Notes: generated by a model from the sequence alone, not told the origin. DNA of 64,000 bases from Streptomyces sp. 2114.4 (GCF_900187385.1 NZ_FYEY01000001.1:7440001-7504000); one strand, 5' to 3'; positions 15,908 to 24,845 are shown, counted from the stretch's first letter. Numbers and translations: made by a program.

Positions 15908-16221
15908 CGGGGGTCGTCCTCCATGGCGTCGAGATGTCGTTCCAGGGCGTCAAGGGACCCGGTCCACAGATGCCGGTAGTGCGCGAGCCAGGCGTCCAGC
16001 TCCGCCAGGGGCTCGGGCCGGAGCTCGTACCAGCGGCGCTGGGCGTCCTGCCGGACCCGGACCAGGCCGGCCTCGCGCAGCACCCGCAGATGCTTGGAGG
16101 TGCCCGGCTGGCTCAGCCCGAGCTGCTCGGTGAGCTCGCCGACCAGCCGTGGGCGCTCCAGGAGCAGGTCGAGAATCTTGCGCCGGCTCGGCTCCGCAAG
16201 TACGTCGAACGGTAGGGGCAT
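15904..16221 (-). CDS. ArsR-family winged-helix repressor
   Basis: 105 residues, the usual size. DVLAEPSRRKILDLLLERP is followed by the helix-turn-helix VGELTEQLGLSQPGTSKHLR and the wing VLREAGLVRVRQDAQRRWYEL. No Cys metal site is present, so it is probably the non-metal type that pairs with SRPBCC proteins and controls its own operon. The AT-rich TTGGCTATATAACCGC just upstream of the start is the likely promoter. Confidence 0.9.
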   Translation of the reverse strand: MPLPFDVLAEPSRRKILDLLLERPRLVGELTEQLGLSQPGTSKHLRVLREAGLVRVRQDAQRRWYELRPEPLAELDAWLAHYRHLWTGSLDALERHLDAMEDDPR

Positions 16222-16289
16222 GGCTTCAGCATGCCGTGTTGGCTATATAACCGCAAGGGAATGTGGTAGCGAGGTGCGGGGGCGCCGGA

Positions 16290-17195
16290 TCACGCACACG
16301 CCGGACCGGCCGCCGGCGCCTCCTCGCGCTCGCGCGCCACGGGTGCGAGCGCGGGCGCCGAGCTCAGCGGCCCGTCGGTGAAGAACCGCGCGGCCAAGTC
16401 CGCGACGTCCTGCGGGCGTTCGAGCACCACCCAGTGATCGGCGTCCGGAATCGTCAGAAAGCGACTGCCCGGGATGGTGGACGCGAAGTGCCGTTGCCGG
16501 GCCGGCGAGGTCACCGTGTCGTGCTCCCCGCTGAAGACGAGCGTGGGGATACCGGTCAAGCCGGCGGAGAAGTCCGGACGGTCCGAGATCCCGCGGCGCA
16601 GCGAGTCGACGGCGTGCCGGGAGTTGCGGGCCGCATGCAGCATCGAGCGCCGGACGTAGCGGTACGCCAGCTTCCGGTGGGCGACGTGCCGACGGTCGTC
16701 GAGGCACATCAGCCCCTCGGCGACCAGGGTGGCGAAGGCCTCGGTGTCGCCCTGCGCGAGGTGGTCGGACGCCCGTCGCCACAGCTCCTTCTGCGCCTCG
16801 CTGATGTGCGCCGGAACCCCGCCGAGGGCGAGCCGTGCGATCCGCCCGGGGAACCGCCGGGCGCATCCGTAGGCCAGGCCCGCCCCGTAGGAGAAGCCGA
16901 AGAGATTGATCCGCGGGACGTCCAGATCGTCGATGATGCCCTCGATCGCCGCGCACACGACATCGATGCTCGGCCCCGGGGGAAGCGGGTCGGCACCCCC
17001 CATGCCCGGCAGGTCGGCGGTCACCACATCCGCCAGCGGACCCACATGATCTTCCATCTGCGGCCAGCCGAACATCCCTTGCAGCGCGCCGCCCAGCACC
17101 AGCACGGGTTCGGTGATCCGCTCCGGCTGCCGCAGGCGCCGGTAGGAGTAGGAGACCCCGTCCACCGACAAGGAGCGGATCATTTCCTCGGACAT
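16290..17195 (-). CDS. Alpha/beta hydrolase
   Basis: 301 residues. LVLGGALQGMFGWPQ forms the oxyanion-hole region, INLFGFSYGAGLAYGCARRF the nucleophile elbow (Ser in GFSYG), VFSGEHDTVTSPARQ the acid and IPDADHWVVLERPQDV the His. AGAAGGAATCTCAC precedes the ATG. It lies downstream of the ACP and ketosynthase genes on the same strand, separated by the MITE-like repeat. It could be a thioesterase or hydrolase that releases their product, but the repeat may have broken an older operon, and substrate is unknown. Confidence 0.85.
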   Translation of the reverse strand: MSEEMIRSLSVDGVSYSYRRLRQPERITEPVLVLGGALQGMFGWPQMEDHVGPLADVVTADLPGMGGADPLPPGPSIDVVCAAIEGIIDDLDVPRINLFGFSYGAGLAYGCARRFPGRIARLALGGVPAHISEAQKELWRRASDHLAQGDTEAFATLVAEGLMCLDDRRHVAHRKLAYRYVRRSMLHAARNSRHAVDSLRRGISDRPDFSAGLTGIPTLVFSGEHDTVTSPARQRHFASTIPGSRFLTIPDADHWVVLERPQDVADLAARFFTDGPLSSAPALAPVAREREEAPAAGPACA

Positions 17196-17296
17196 GTGAG
17201 ATTCCTTCTCGAACCACCGGCGGGAACGGACGCGCCGAGGCGGCGCGCCGGGGGCGGCCTCGGGCTTGTCGTCGCGACGGGACTTTGCAGACAGTG

Positions 17297-17492
17297 CTAG
17301 GGCGTGTCGTTTGGATCAGGGCGGGCTCGCGGGGTCTGGCACGCACTCCCCCACGCCTGAACGGCGCGGGGGGACCCCCATCCGCGTTGTCGTCAGTCGC
17401 CGACGCTCCGCGTCGACTCCCTCCTCCGCCTTGCGATCGCACGCGCCAGACCCCGCTCCCTGATCCGCCCTGATCCAAACGACACGCCCTAG
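17297..17492. mobile_element. MITE-like element with perfect 28-bp terminal inverted repeats
   Basis: 196 bases bounded by 17297-17324 and its exact reverse complement at 17465-17492; each end begins CTAGGGCGTGTCGTTTGGAT. Inside, the stem continues imperfectly (GGGGTCTGGC near 17331 against GCCAGACCCC near 17447). There is no ORF of transposase type. CTAG at both outer ends may be the target duplication. The right end contains the TAG stop codon of the ketosynthase gene. As RNA it would fold into a strong hairpin and could end ketosynthase transcription. Confidence 0.72.
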
Positions 17493-18727
17493 CGGGTCAG
17501 CACCAGTGCGGCGTTGTGCCCGCCGAAGCCGAGCGACGTCTTGACCGCGCAGTCGAATGCCGCCTGCCGGGCCTCCTTGTGCACGACGTCGACCGGGATC
17601 CGCGGATCCAGCACCTCGAGGTTGGCGGTCGGGGGCACCAGCTGCTGCTCCAGGGCGAGCACGGTGAGCGCGGCCTCGATCCCGCCCGCGGCGCCGAGCG
17701 CGTGCCCGGTCATCGCCTTGGTCGAGGTGACCAGGGGGTGATCGCCGAGAACCCGCTGCAGCACGGCGGCCTCGATGTGGTCGTTGGCGACCGTGGAGGT
17801 GCCGTGCGCGTTGACGTGGCCGACATCGCCGGCCTGCACCCCGGCGTCCGCCAGCGCGGCGCGCAGCGCCCGCTCGATGCCCTTGCCCTCGGGGTCGGGG
17901 GCCACCGCGGCGTAGGCATCGCTGGACGCGCCGTAGCCGCGCAGGTGCGCCCGCACGGGGGCGTGGCGGGCCCTGGCGTGCTCCGGCCGCTCCAGTACCA
18001 GCAGCCCGGCGCCCTCGCCGACGACGAAGCCGTCCCGGTCCGCGTCGAAGGGGCGGCACGCGGTGGCCGGATCGTCCCGGCGGGTGGAGACCGCCTTCAT
18101 CTGGCATGCGCTGGCGATCAGCAGCCGGGAGAGCACCGACTCCGCCCCGCCGGCGAGGGCGATATCGCAGACTCCGGCGCGCAGCAGCTGGTGCGCGGTG
18201 CCCAGGGCGACGGTCCCGGAGGAGCAGGCCGTGGCCACGCCCAGGCTGGGGCCGTGGGCGCCGATGTCCATGCAGACGCTGCTGGCGGCGCTGTTGACGA
18301 CGGTCAGCGGGGCGAGTTTGGGAGAGACCCGGCGGGCGCCGCGCCCGGCCATCGCGACATGCTGCTGGTCGTAGAACGGCAGCCCGCCGTGTGCGGAGCC
18401 GATGACCACCGCGACCCGGCTGCTGTCCCAGGATTCCGGGTCGAGGCCGGCATCGAGGACGGCTTCCCTGGCAGCGATCACCGCGAGCTGCGCGAAGCGG
18501 TCCATCAGCCGCTGGGTGGCCACCCCGAGCAGTTCCGTGGTGTCCAGACCCGCGATGGTGTACATGAAGTCGCAGGGCAGATCGGCGAGTTCTTCCTGGT
18601 GGGTCACGCCGCCGGGCACGGTGTCCTGGGTGACGGCATGCCAGGTGGCCTTCGCCCCCACCCCTGCCGCGGTCACCAGTCCCAGTCCTGTCACGGCCGC
18701 GGCGAACGGCTCCTGGCGGGCCGTCAT
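17489..18727 (-). CDS. Beta-ketoacyl-ACP synthase, KAS II type
   Basis: 412 residues, full length. The active-site Cys168 lies in GVATACSSGTVALG. The two catalytic His lie in VNAHGTSTVANDH and KAMTGHALGAAGG. The C-terminus SLGFGGHNAALVLTR is typical. It keeps the Cys, so it is a condensing enzyme, not a chain length factor. It would condense malonyl-ACP onto an acyl primer. The ATG overlaps the ACP stop (ATGA). No malonyl transferase, ketoreductase or chain length factor lies beside it, so it is not a normal type II PKS minimal set; it may borrow fatty-acid enzymes. The stop codon is formed by the end of the adjoining inverted-repeat element. Confidence 0.9.
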   Translation of the reverse strand: MTARQEPFAAAVTGLGLVTAAGVGAKATWHAVTQDTVPGGVTHQEELADLPCDFMYTIAGLDTTELLGVATQRLMDRFAQLAVIAAREAVLDAGLDPESWDSSRVAVVIGSAHGGLPFYDQQHVAMAGRGARRVSPKLAPLTVVNSAASSVCMDIGAHGPSLGVATACSSGTVALGTAHQLLRAGVCDIALAGGAESVLSRLLIASACQMKAVSTRRDDPATACRPFDADRDGFVVGEGAGLLVLERPEHARARHAPVRAHLRGYGASSDAYAAVAPDPEGKGIERALRAALADAGVQAGDVGHVNAHGTSTVANDHIEAAVLQRVLGDHPLVTSTKAMTGHALGAAGGIEAALTVLALEQQLVPPTANLEVLDPRIPVDVVHKEARQAAFDCAVKTSLGFGGHNAALVLTR

Positions 18728-18957
18728 GCCGGAACTTTGCCGTCGACGGCCGCCACCAGCTGGCCCACGGTGTTCCGCGGGGTCAGCGACACCTCGTCGA
18801 GGTCGATGTCCAGCCGTTCCTCGATCAGGACGCGGAGTTCTTCCAGCGCCAGGGAGTCGAGGCGCAGGCCGCGCAGCACGGCCTCATCGGTGATGTCGGC
18901 CGGGGAGACCCCGAATCGTTGGACCAGCAAGGTGTTGACAACTTCTGCCGCGTTCAC
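18724..18957 (-). CDS. Acyl carrier protein
   Basis: 77 residues from a GTG start with GGAGGAG eight bases upstream. The carrier motif GLRLDSLALEELRVLIEE places the phosphopantetheine on Ser35. The remaining helices (VVNTLLVQRFGVSPADI, TVGQLVAAV) fit the family. An upstream in-frame start would add 44 unrelated residues and was rejected. It forms a translationally coupled pair with the ketosynthase. Confidence 0.9.
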   Translation of the reverse strand: MNAAEVVNTLLVQRFGVSPADITDEAVLRGLRLDSLALEELRVLIEERLDIDLDEVSLTPRNTVGQLVAAVDGKVPA

Positions 18958-19228
18958 GTGGTGCTCCTCCGCTTGTCGTAGGCGATGCTGCCAACCGCGT
19001 CGTGGGCGGGATTTCACCGGCGGCTCCGGCTGGTTTGACCCCTCTTTATACGCCTTTGTCCCGATGACTCCCCAACCTTGGTAGCTCAATGGGGTGATGA
19101 GCGCACCGGTAGGGGTGGGGCGCCGACGCCCCGCCTTGCGGACGCCGCGGAAAGCACCTACGTACGTAACGCCGCGGACCGGCGGGAGGTACGGGCCCTG
19201 GGCGGGCGGACTCCGGGATCCTCCGGGG

Positions 19229-19690
19229 TCAGGCCTCGTCCAGGGCGCTGGTCACCCGGCCCAACAGGCCCTGGAGCGTGCGGAGTTCTTCGATCGTGAG
19301 GCCGGTGGCGGCCAGCATCCTGCGGGGGACGGGCATCGCCGCCTCGCGCAGGTCGTCGCCGGCGGGGGTCAGGTGGATGGTGACCGAGCGCTCGTCCTCG
19401 GTGCTCCGTTCGCGGCGCACCAGGCCGGCCGATTCCAGGCGCTTGAGGAGCGGGGAGAGGGTGCCGGAGTCCAGCCGGAGCTGTTCGCCGATGGCCTTGA
19501 CCGGCCGGGGGCCGTGCTCCCACAGGACCAGCATGACCAGGTACTGGGGGTAGGTCAGGCCCAGGTCCTTCAGGGCGTCGCGGTAGACGCTGCCGAACGC
19601 CCGGGAGGCGGCGTGCAGCGAGAAGCAGACCTGGTGGTCGAGGCGGAGCAGTTCGGCGTCGGGTACCGGGGGCCTGGTGGCGGAGGTCAT
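19229..19690 (-). CDS. ohrR: OhrR-type MarR repressor, peroxide sensor
   Basis: 153 residues. The start LLRLDHQVCFSLHAASRAFG contains the conserved N-terminal redox Cys of OhrR, followed by YRDALKDLGLTYPQYLVMLV and the winged helix (GEQLRLDSGTLSPLLKRLES, VRRERSTEDERSVTIHLT). Oxidation of that Cys by organic hydroperoxides releases the repressor from DNA in known OhrRs. The gene is divergent from ohr with operator-like repeats between them. Confidence 0.92.
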   Translation of the reverse strand: MTSATRPPVPDAELLRLDHQVCFSLHAASRAFGSVYRDALKDLGLTYPQYLVMLVLWEHGPRPVKAIGEQLRLDSGTLSPLLKRLESAGLVRRERSTEDERSVTIHLTPAGDDLREAAMPVPRRMLAATGLTIEELRTLQGLLGRVTSALDEA

Positions 19691-19713
19691 GGGGCCAGGT
19701 TAGCTCGCCGCGG

Positions 19714-19752
19714 CATTTAGTTGCGCGCAATTTAGTTGCGCACAACTTAAAC
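19714..19752. promoter_or_regulatory. OhrR operator repeats
   Basis: Two nearly identical units, TTTAGTTGCGCGCAATTT and TTTAGTTGCGCACAACTTAA, lie side by side in the gap between ohrR and ohr. The second contains the palindrome AGTTG-CGCA-CAACT. This matches the AT-flanked inverted repeats bound by OhrR and would let it repress both genes. Confidence 0.72.
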
Positions 19753-19817
19753 CTGTGTCACTGTGATGCCCATCGGGCGGCCGGGAAGCGGCCGCCCGCC
19801 ACCGAAGGGGAACCGTG

Positions 19818-20228
19818 ATGGATGCGCTGTACACCGCTGTCGCCACCGCCAACGGCCGCGAAGGCCGGGCGGTCAGCTCCGACGGCCGGATCGACCTGGC
19901 CCTGGCCATGCCTTTGGCCCTCGGCGGCAATGGCGCCGGCACCAACCCGGAGCAGCTCTTCGCCGCCGGCTACGCGGCCTGCTTCGCCAGCGCGATGGGC
20001 AACGTCGGCCGCCAGATGAAGCTCGACACCAAGGACGTCTCGGTCACCGCCGAGGTCTCCATCGGCAAGGACGACACCGGCTTCGGCCTGGCCGTCGTCA
20101 TGCGGGTGGAGCTGCCGGACACCCTCGCGGGCGAGACCGGGCGGCAGCTGGTCGAGGCGACGCACCAGTTCTGCCCGTACTCCAAGGCGACCCGCGGCAA
20201 CATCGACGTCGAGCTGGTCATCGAGTAG
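19818..20228 (+). CDS. ohr: Organic hydroperoxide resistance protein Ohr (OsmC family)
   Basis: 136 residues. The two peroxidatic Cys of the family are present in GYAACFASAMGNVGRQ and THQFCPYSKATRGNIDVEL. ALGGNGAGTNPEQLFAAGYA is typical of Ohr as opposed to OsmC. It reduces organic and fatty-acid hydroperoxides in the cytoplasm using lipoylated partners. The ATG follows AAGGGGA by 7 bases; a GTG directly before it is possible. Regulated by the divergent OhrR. Confidence 0.93.
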   Translation: MDALYTAVATANGREGRAVSSDGRIDLALAMPLALGGNGAGTNPEQLFAAGYAACFASAMGNVGRQMKLDTKDVSVTAEVSIGKDDTGFGLAVVMRVELPDTLAGETGRQLVEATHQFCPYSKATRGNIDVELVIE

Positions 20229-20237
20229 GGGAGCGGC

Positions 20238-20289
20238 GTGCCCGGCGGACCGGCCCCCGCGACCTCGCCGGGGCCGGTCCGCCGGGCAC
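20238..20289. terminator. Perfect 20-bp hairpin after ohr
   Basis: GTGCCCGGCGGACCGGCCCC (20238-20257) pairs exactly with 20270-20289 around a 12-base loop. It lies 10 bases past the ohr stop and also faces the end of the convergent amidohydrolase gene. Confidence 0.85.
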
Positions 20290-20362
20290 GTACGGCTCGG
20301 ACCGCCGGCGGCGCGCCGCAGCCGGCCGCTCCGCCGATGGGTGTGTCTCCCGCGCGACGCGC

Positions 20363-22078
20363 TCAGGCGTCCTCGGCCGCGTACACCCGGCGTCCCCCGA
20401 CGAAGGTCTGCAGCACACGGGTCGCGGCGATCTCCTCGTCGGCCCCGTCGAAGGGGTCACGGTCGAGGACGACCAGGTCGGCCAGCTTTCCCGTCTGAAT
20501 GGTGCCGGTGTCGTCGAGGTGGTTGGCGTAGGCGCTGCCGGCCGTATAGGCGGCGAGCGCCGAGCCCAGGTCGATGCGCTGCTCGGGGAGGAAGACCGGC
20601 GTCGAGGGCGGGCAGTCGGGCTCCCGGCGGTTGACCGCGACATGCAGCGCGGCGATCGGGTCGGGGGAGCTGACCGGCCAGTCGCTGCCCGCCGCAAGGG
20701 TGGCGCCCGAGCGCAGCAGGTCCCCGAACGGATACTGCCAGGCGGCACGTTCGGGACCCAGGAAGGGGATGGTCAATTCGTCCATCTGCGGCTCGTGGGC
20801 CGCCCAGAGCGCCTGGATGTTCGCGGTGGCGCCGAGCCGGCGAAAGCGGGGGACATCGTCGGGGTGGACCACCTGGAGATGGGCGAGGTGCGGCCGGGTG
20901 TCGCGCCGGCCGTTCGTCCGCCGGGCGGCCTCGACGGCGTCCAGCGCCTCGCGTACGGCCCGGTCGCCCAGGGCGTGGAAGTGCACCTGGAAGCCTTCCG
21001 CGTCCAGCAGGGTGACGTAGTTCCGCAGGTCCCCGGGGTCGATGAACGAGATACCGCTGTTGTCGGAGGAGCAGCCGCAGGCGGTGAGGTAGGGGCTGAG
21101 CATGGCGGCCGTGTGGTTCTCGGCGATGCCGTCCTGCATGATCTTGATGCTGGTCGCCTGGAGCCGTCCGCCCGTCAACTCCTCCCGGCGGGCGATGAGT
21201 TCCGGGATCTGCTCGGCCCCACGGGCCCGGTCCCACCACAGCGCCCCCCTTACCCGTGCCGTGAGCGTGCCGTCGCGCCGGGCGGCCACATACACGGGGG
21301 AGGGGTCGGCCCCTGCGGGACCACGGCCCAGCATCGCGTCCTGCCACGCGGTCACCCCGTAGCTGTGGAGGAGACGCTGCGCCCTGAGCAGTCCGGCGGT
21401 CTGCTCGGCGGGCGTCGCTTCCGGGATCAGATCGCCCACCAGCTGCATGGCGCCCTCCTGCAGCATGCCGGTCGGGTGGCCGTCCGCGTCCCGCTCGATG
21501 CGCCCGTCGGCCGGATCCGGCGTACGGGAGGTGATCCCCGCGCGTTCCAGGGCGCGGGAGTTGGCCCAGCCACCGTGGTGGTCGCGGTTGACGAGGAACA
21601 CCGGCCGGTCGGGGACGAGGGCGTCCAGGAAATCCCTGGTCGGCACGCCGCCGGGGAATGCCTCCATGGACCAGCCGCCGCCCGTGATCCACGCCGCCTC
21701 CGGGTGCGCCGCCGCATACGAGCTGATCAGCTCGCGGTACGCCTCGGCGGTGACGGCCGCGCTCAGATCGCACAGCGCCAATTCCAGTCCGCCGCCGACC
21801 GGATGGACATGCGCGTCCTGGAACCCGGGGATGAGCAGCTTGCCGTGCAGATCGACGACCTCCGTGGCGGGCCCGATCAGGTCGCGGACCTCCGCATCGT
21901 GCCCGACGGCGATGATGCGGTCCTTGCGGACCGCTACCGCACTCGCCCGGGTGCGCGCGGCGTCGACGGTGTGCACGGGGCCGGAGACGAAGACGAGGTC
22001 GGCGGGGCCGTCATCGGTCGCGCCTCGGGCGGCGGTGTCCGGGGTGGTGCCGGGGTTCACGGTGGTGCTGAGATCCAT
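20363..22078 (-). CDS. Amidohydrolase, YtcJ-like (amidohydrolase 3)
   Basis: 571 residues. IPGFQDAHVHPVGGGLEL holds the first metal-binding HxH. GFQVHFHALGDRAVREALDA and LAHLQVVHPDDVPRF hold further His ligands. LAAGSDWPVSSPDPIAALHV holds the conserved metal Asp. The C-terminal TGKLADLVVLDRDPF is typical. The family hydrolyses amide or formamide bonds with two metals; the substrate is unknown. It lies downstream of an amino acid/amine permease in the same direction, suggesting that the imported compound is deamidated or deformylated. Probably controlled by the TetR gene across the permease. Confidence 0.88.
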   Translation of the reverse strand: MDLSTTVNPGTTPDTAARGATDDGPADLVFVSGPVHTVDAARTRASAVAVRKDRIIAVGHDAEVRDLIGPATEVVDLHGKLLIPGFQDAHVHPVGGGLELALCDLSAAVTAEAYRELISSYAAAHPEAAWITGGGWSMEAFPGGVPTRDFLDALVPDRPVFLVNRDHHGGWANSRALERAGITSRTPDPADGRIERDADGHPTGMLQEGAMQLVGDLIPEATPAEQTAGLLRAQRLLHSYGVTAWQDAMLGRGPAGADPSPVYVAARRDGTLTARVRGALWWDRARGAEQIPELIARREELTGGRLQATSIKIMQDGIAENHTAAMLSPYLTACGCSSDNSGISFIDPGDLRNYVTLLDAEGFQVHFHALGDRAVREALDAVEAARRTNGRRDTRPHLAHLQVVHPDDVPRFRRLGATANIQALWAAHEPQMDELTIPFLGPERAAWQYPFGDLLRSGATLAAGSDWPVSSPDPIAALHVAVNRREPDCPPSTPVFLPEQRIDLGSALAAYTAGSAYANHLDDTGTIQTGKLADLVVLDRDPFDGADEEIAATRVLQTFVGGRRVYAAEDA

Positions 22079-22218
22079 GGGGGGTGTCGCTCCAGAGGGG
22101 TCGGGTGTACTGCGGGGCATCGTGCGGGGTCGTAGCGGGTGCCGTGGCCGTGGTGGTGATCGAGGCGGGTCCGTGAAGGACCGAGGCGGGCGCGCGGAGG
22201 GCGGTCCGGGCGGGGCGG

Positions 22219-23742
22219 TCAGCCCTCCGACGGGCTGGGAAGCGCGGCGTCCGCGTCCATGGGCAGGCTGATCGCGTCGGCGTCCGTCCCCCGGCCGGTA
22301 CGGAAGTACGGGGCGCGGCGCACCCACTTGGCCCAGGCGGCGGTGCCCAGGCCCAGCGCAATGAACAGCGCGGGCAGCAACAGCATGAACCAGCCGTTGT
22401 CCGGGCTCGCCTCGAAATGGTCGCTCATCGTCGCGTAGTCCCAGACGAGGTAGCAGCCCAGCCCGAACAGCGCCAGTGCGCTCACCGCCGGGACGACCAC
22501 ATCGCGCAGCGCCCGCACCATTCCGTCGCGCAGGCTGGTGCGGAAGCGCACCGCGCAGGCGAGTGAGGTGAGTCCGTAGTAGAGGGCCACGGTCAGTCCT
22601 ATCGAGTTCACGGCGGTCAGGATCATGTCGTTGAGCTTGGGGATGCCGACCGCGAGCACGGCGAGCAGCGCGGCGAGAGCCATGATCACCAGGGTGCCCA
22701 CGGCGGGGGAGCCGTAGCGGGGGTGCACCCGCTGCCACACCGGGCCCAGCGTGCGGTCGCGGGCCATGGCCAGCGTGCCGCGGGCGGTGGGGATGACGCT
22801 CGACTGGAGCGAAGCGAAGGCCGAGCACATCAGAGCGGCCAGGGGCAGCGAGGCCCAGGGCTCCGGCGCCAGTGCGTTGCCGAGGAAGGTGAGCGCCTGC
22901 GGTCCGTTGTGGATGAGCTCGTCCGTGCTCATCACCCGCTGGAAGGCGAGCGCACCGATGAGGAACAGCCCCAGCATCGCCACCAGGGCGATCAGTCCGC
23001 CGCGGGCGGCGTCGGTGGAGCTGCGGGTCTCCTCGTTGACGCTGAACGCGGCGTCCCAGCCCCAGTAGAAGAACACCGCCAGCACCATCCCCTGGGCCAG
23101 CGCCTGGGGTGAGGAGATCTCGAACGGGTTGAGCCAGGAGAGCGAGAACGGCTGGTCACCGGTGAACAGGGCGTAGCCGCAGAAGAGCAGCAGGACCGTG
23201 TACTCGAAGACCAGCAGCCACATCTGCAGCCGGGTCGCGGCACGCACACCCGTGATCGCGGTGGCCGTGACGATGACCAGCGCGACCAGCCCGACGGCGG
23301 TGCTCATGCCGGTCGAGGCCGGATCCAGCCGGAGCCCTCCTACGCTGCGCAGCCCCAGCTTGTTGAGGAACTGGAGCACCACGGAGCCGGTCACCGCACC
23401 CGTGTACGCCATGAAGATCACGTTTCCGACCAGCACCACCCACCCGGTCAGAAACCCGGGCCAGGGGCCGATGGACCGGCCCACCCAGGTGTAGCCGCTG
23501 CCGCAGTTCGGCTCGGTGCGGTTGAGCCGGGCGTACGACAGCGCGATCCCCAGGATGGGCACGAAGGCCAGCAGCAACAGGGCGGGCGTCTGTCGGCCCG
23601 TGTACGCGGCCAGGGTGCCCATACCGATGCCGATGCTGGTGGTCGCGGCGGTGCTCGACGCGGCGATCGCCACCCCGTCCTTCACCCCCAGTGAGCGGCG
23701 CATTCTCGCCGGGCCGGGGTCCTGCTGCACTGCGGAAGGCAT
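22219..23742 (-). CDS. APC-family amino acid/amine permease
   Basis: 507 residues with about 12 hydrophobic segments. GVKDGVAIAASSTAATTSIGIG and TEPNCGSGYTWVGRSIGPWP match the first helices of APC permeases, and AVFFYWGWDAAFSVNEETRS is the family motif around helix 6. AAGGAGTGAG precedes the ATG. It is the first gene of the permease-amidohydrolase operon and is divergent from a TetR regulator. Confidence 0.88.
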   Translation of the reverse strand: MPSAVQQDPGPARMRRSLGVKDGVAIAASSTAATTSIGIGMGTLAAYTGRQTPALLLLAFVPILGIALSYARLNRTEPNCGSGYTWVGRSIGPWPGFLTGWVVLVGNVIFMAYTGAVTGSVVLQFLNKLGLRSVGGLRLDPASTGMSTAVGLVALVIVTATAITGVRAATRLQMWLLVFEYTVLLLFCGYALFTGDQPFSLSWLNPFEISSPQALAQGMVLAVFFYWGWDAAFSVNEETRSSTDAARGGLIALVAMLGLFLIGALAFQRVMSTDELIHNGPQALTFLGNALAPEPWASLPLAALMCSAFASLQSSVIPTARGTLAMARDRTLGPVWQRVHPRYGSPAVGTLVIMALAALLAVLAVGIPKLNDMILTAVNSIGLTVALYYGLTSLACAVRFRTSLRDGMVRALRDVVVPAVSALALFGLGCYLVWDYATMSDHFEASPDNGWFMLLLPALFIALGLGTAAWAKWVRRAPYFRTGRGTDADAISLPMDADAALPSPSEG

Positions 23743-23944
23743 GGCACTCACTCCTTGGGCTGCGGGCCGGACCGGTCTCGGGCGGGCCAGGGGGACGCGG
23801 AGGGGCGGGGTGGGGCGGGGCAGGACGGCGCGGACCGGGCCCGGGGTAGCGGGCCGGCTGCGTCGTACGGAAGGGGGTGGTGCGGGATACGGCACCGCGG
23901 TGATCCGTGTATGTCCGCCGATGAAACAGGCCGTTCATCCTTGT

Positions 23945-23959
23945 GTCAACGGTGTTGAC
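23945..23959. promoter_or_regulatory. Palindrome GTCAAC-GGT-GTTGAC, likely TetR operator
   Basis: A perfect 6-base inverted repeat with a 3-base centre in the 284-base gap between the permease and the TetR gene. It is the only clear symmetric site there and fits a dimeric repressor controlling both genes. Confidence 0.6.
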
Positions 23960-24026
23960 GTAACCTGGTGGTTAACTGGCCCGAGAGGCTTCGGGGCCGG
24001 GGCGGAGCGATGCGGAGGGGTTCGGC

Positions 24027-24731
24027 GTGGTGGAGAGCGAGCGCGTCCCGGTTGAGCGCAAGCGGCGCCGGCCGACCAGTTCCGGCGTGGTCCTGTCGGC
24101 CGATCTCATCGTCGACGCCGCCTGCGAACTCATCGACGCCCAGGGCGCGCAGGCATTCACCGTGCGCAAACTCGGTGCGGCGCTCGGCGCCGATCCGTCC
24201 GCCGTCTACCGCTACTTCCGCAACACCGAGGATCTGCTGCTGGCGCTGGCCGACCGCCTCATCGGGGAGTCCATGGCCGGCTTCGCGCGCAGCGGCGACT
24301 GGGCCGCCGACCTGCGCAACTTGGCTCTGCGGGCCTACCGCTCCGCACTGCGCCACCCGCAGATCGCGGTGTTCAGCACCGTCCGGGTCACGGGCCGGCC
24401 CCATGAGCAGCGCGCGGTCGACACGGGCATCGGTCTGCTGCTCCAGGCCGGGTTCGACGAGGCCACCGCCGTCCGCCACTACCACACACTGGTCGACACC
24501 GCCCTGGGGCACGCGGCACTGGACGCCGGCGTACTGCGGCTGGCCCCCGCCCAGCGCATGGCGGACGAGCAGGCCTGGCAGGACGGGTACGCCGGTCTGC
24601 CCGCGGAGGAGTTCCCCAGCCTGCACCGCGTCCGGGACCACCTTCCGCTCATGGCGGGCTCGGCGATCGAGCCCGCGCTCGATCTCCTCATTGCGGCCCT
24701 GCGGCGAGAGGCGCCCGGTAACGAGAGGTGA
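24027..24731 (+). CDS. TetR-family regulator
   Basis: 234 residues. After a basic N-terminal tail (VPVERKRRRPTSSG) comes the HTH: IVDAACELIDAQGAQAFTVR, KLGAALGADPSAVYRYFRNT, EDLLLALADRLIG. The C-terminal half is helical with no recognised ligand site. GGAGGGG lies 6 bases before the GTG start. It is divergent from the permease-amidohydrolase operon, with a palindrome between them, so it probably represses that operon and itself. Confidence 0.88.
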   Translation: MVESERVPVERKRRRPTSSGVVLSADLIVDAACELIDAQGAQAFTVRKLGAALGADPSAVYRYFRNTEDLLLALADRLIGESMAGFARSGDWAADLRNLALRAYRSALRHPQIAVFSTVRVTGRPHEQRAVDTGIGLLLQAGFDEATAVRHYHTLVDTALGHAALDAGVLRLAPAQRMADEQAWQDGYAGLPAEEFPSLHRVRDHLPLMAGSAIEPALDLLIAALRREAPGNER

Positions 24732-24845
24732 GGCAGCGGCGAGAGGCCGGGCAGCGGCAGAGGCAGGGCGCCGGGGGAGGGGGCGGGGCGACAGGGTGAC
24801 TGGGGCGATCCGGGCATTTCTCTCGCCCCAGTGCAAACATGAGGC

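Noticed and set aside
17489..18727. Chain length factor of a type II PKS
   Set aside because: The active-site Cys168 is present, so it is a ketosynthase.
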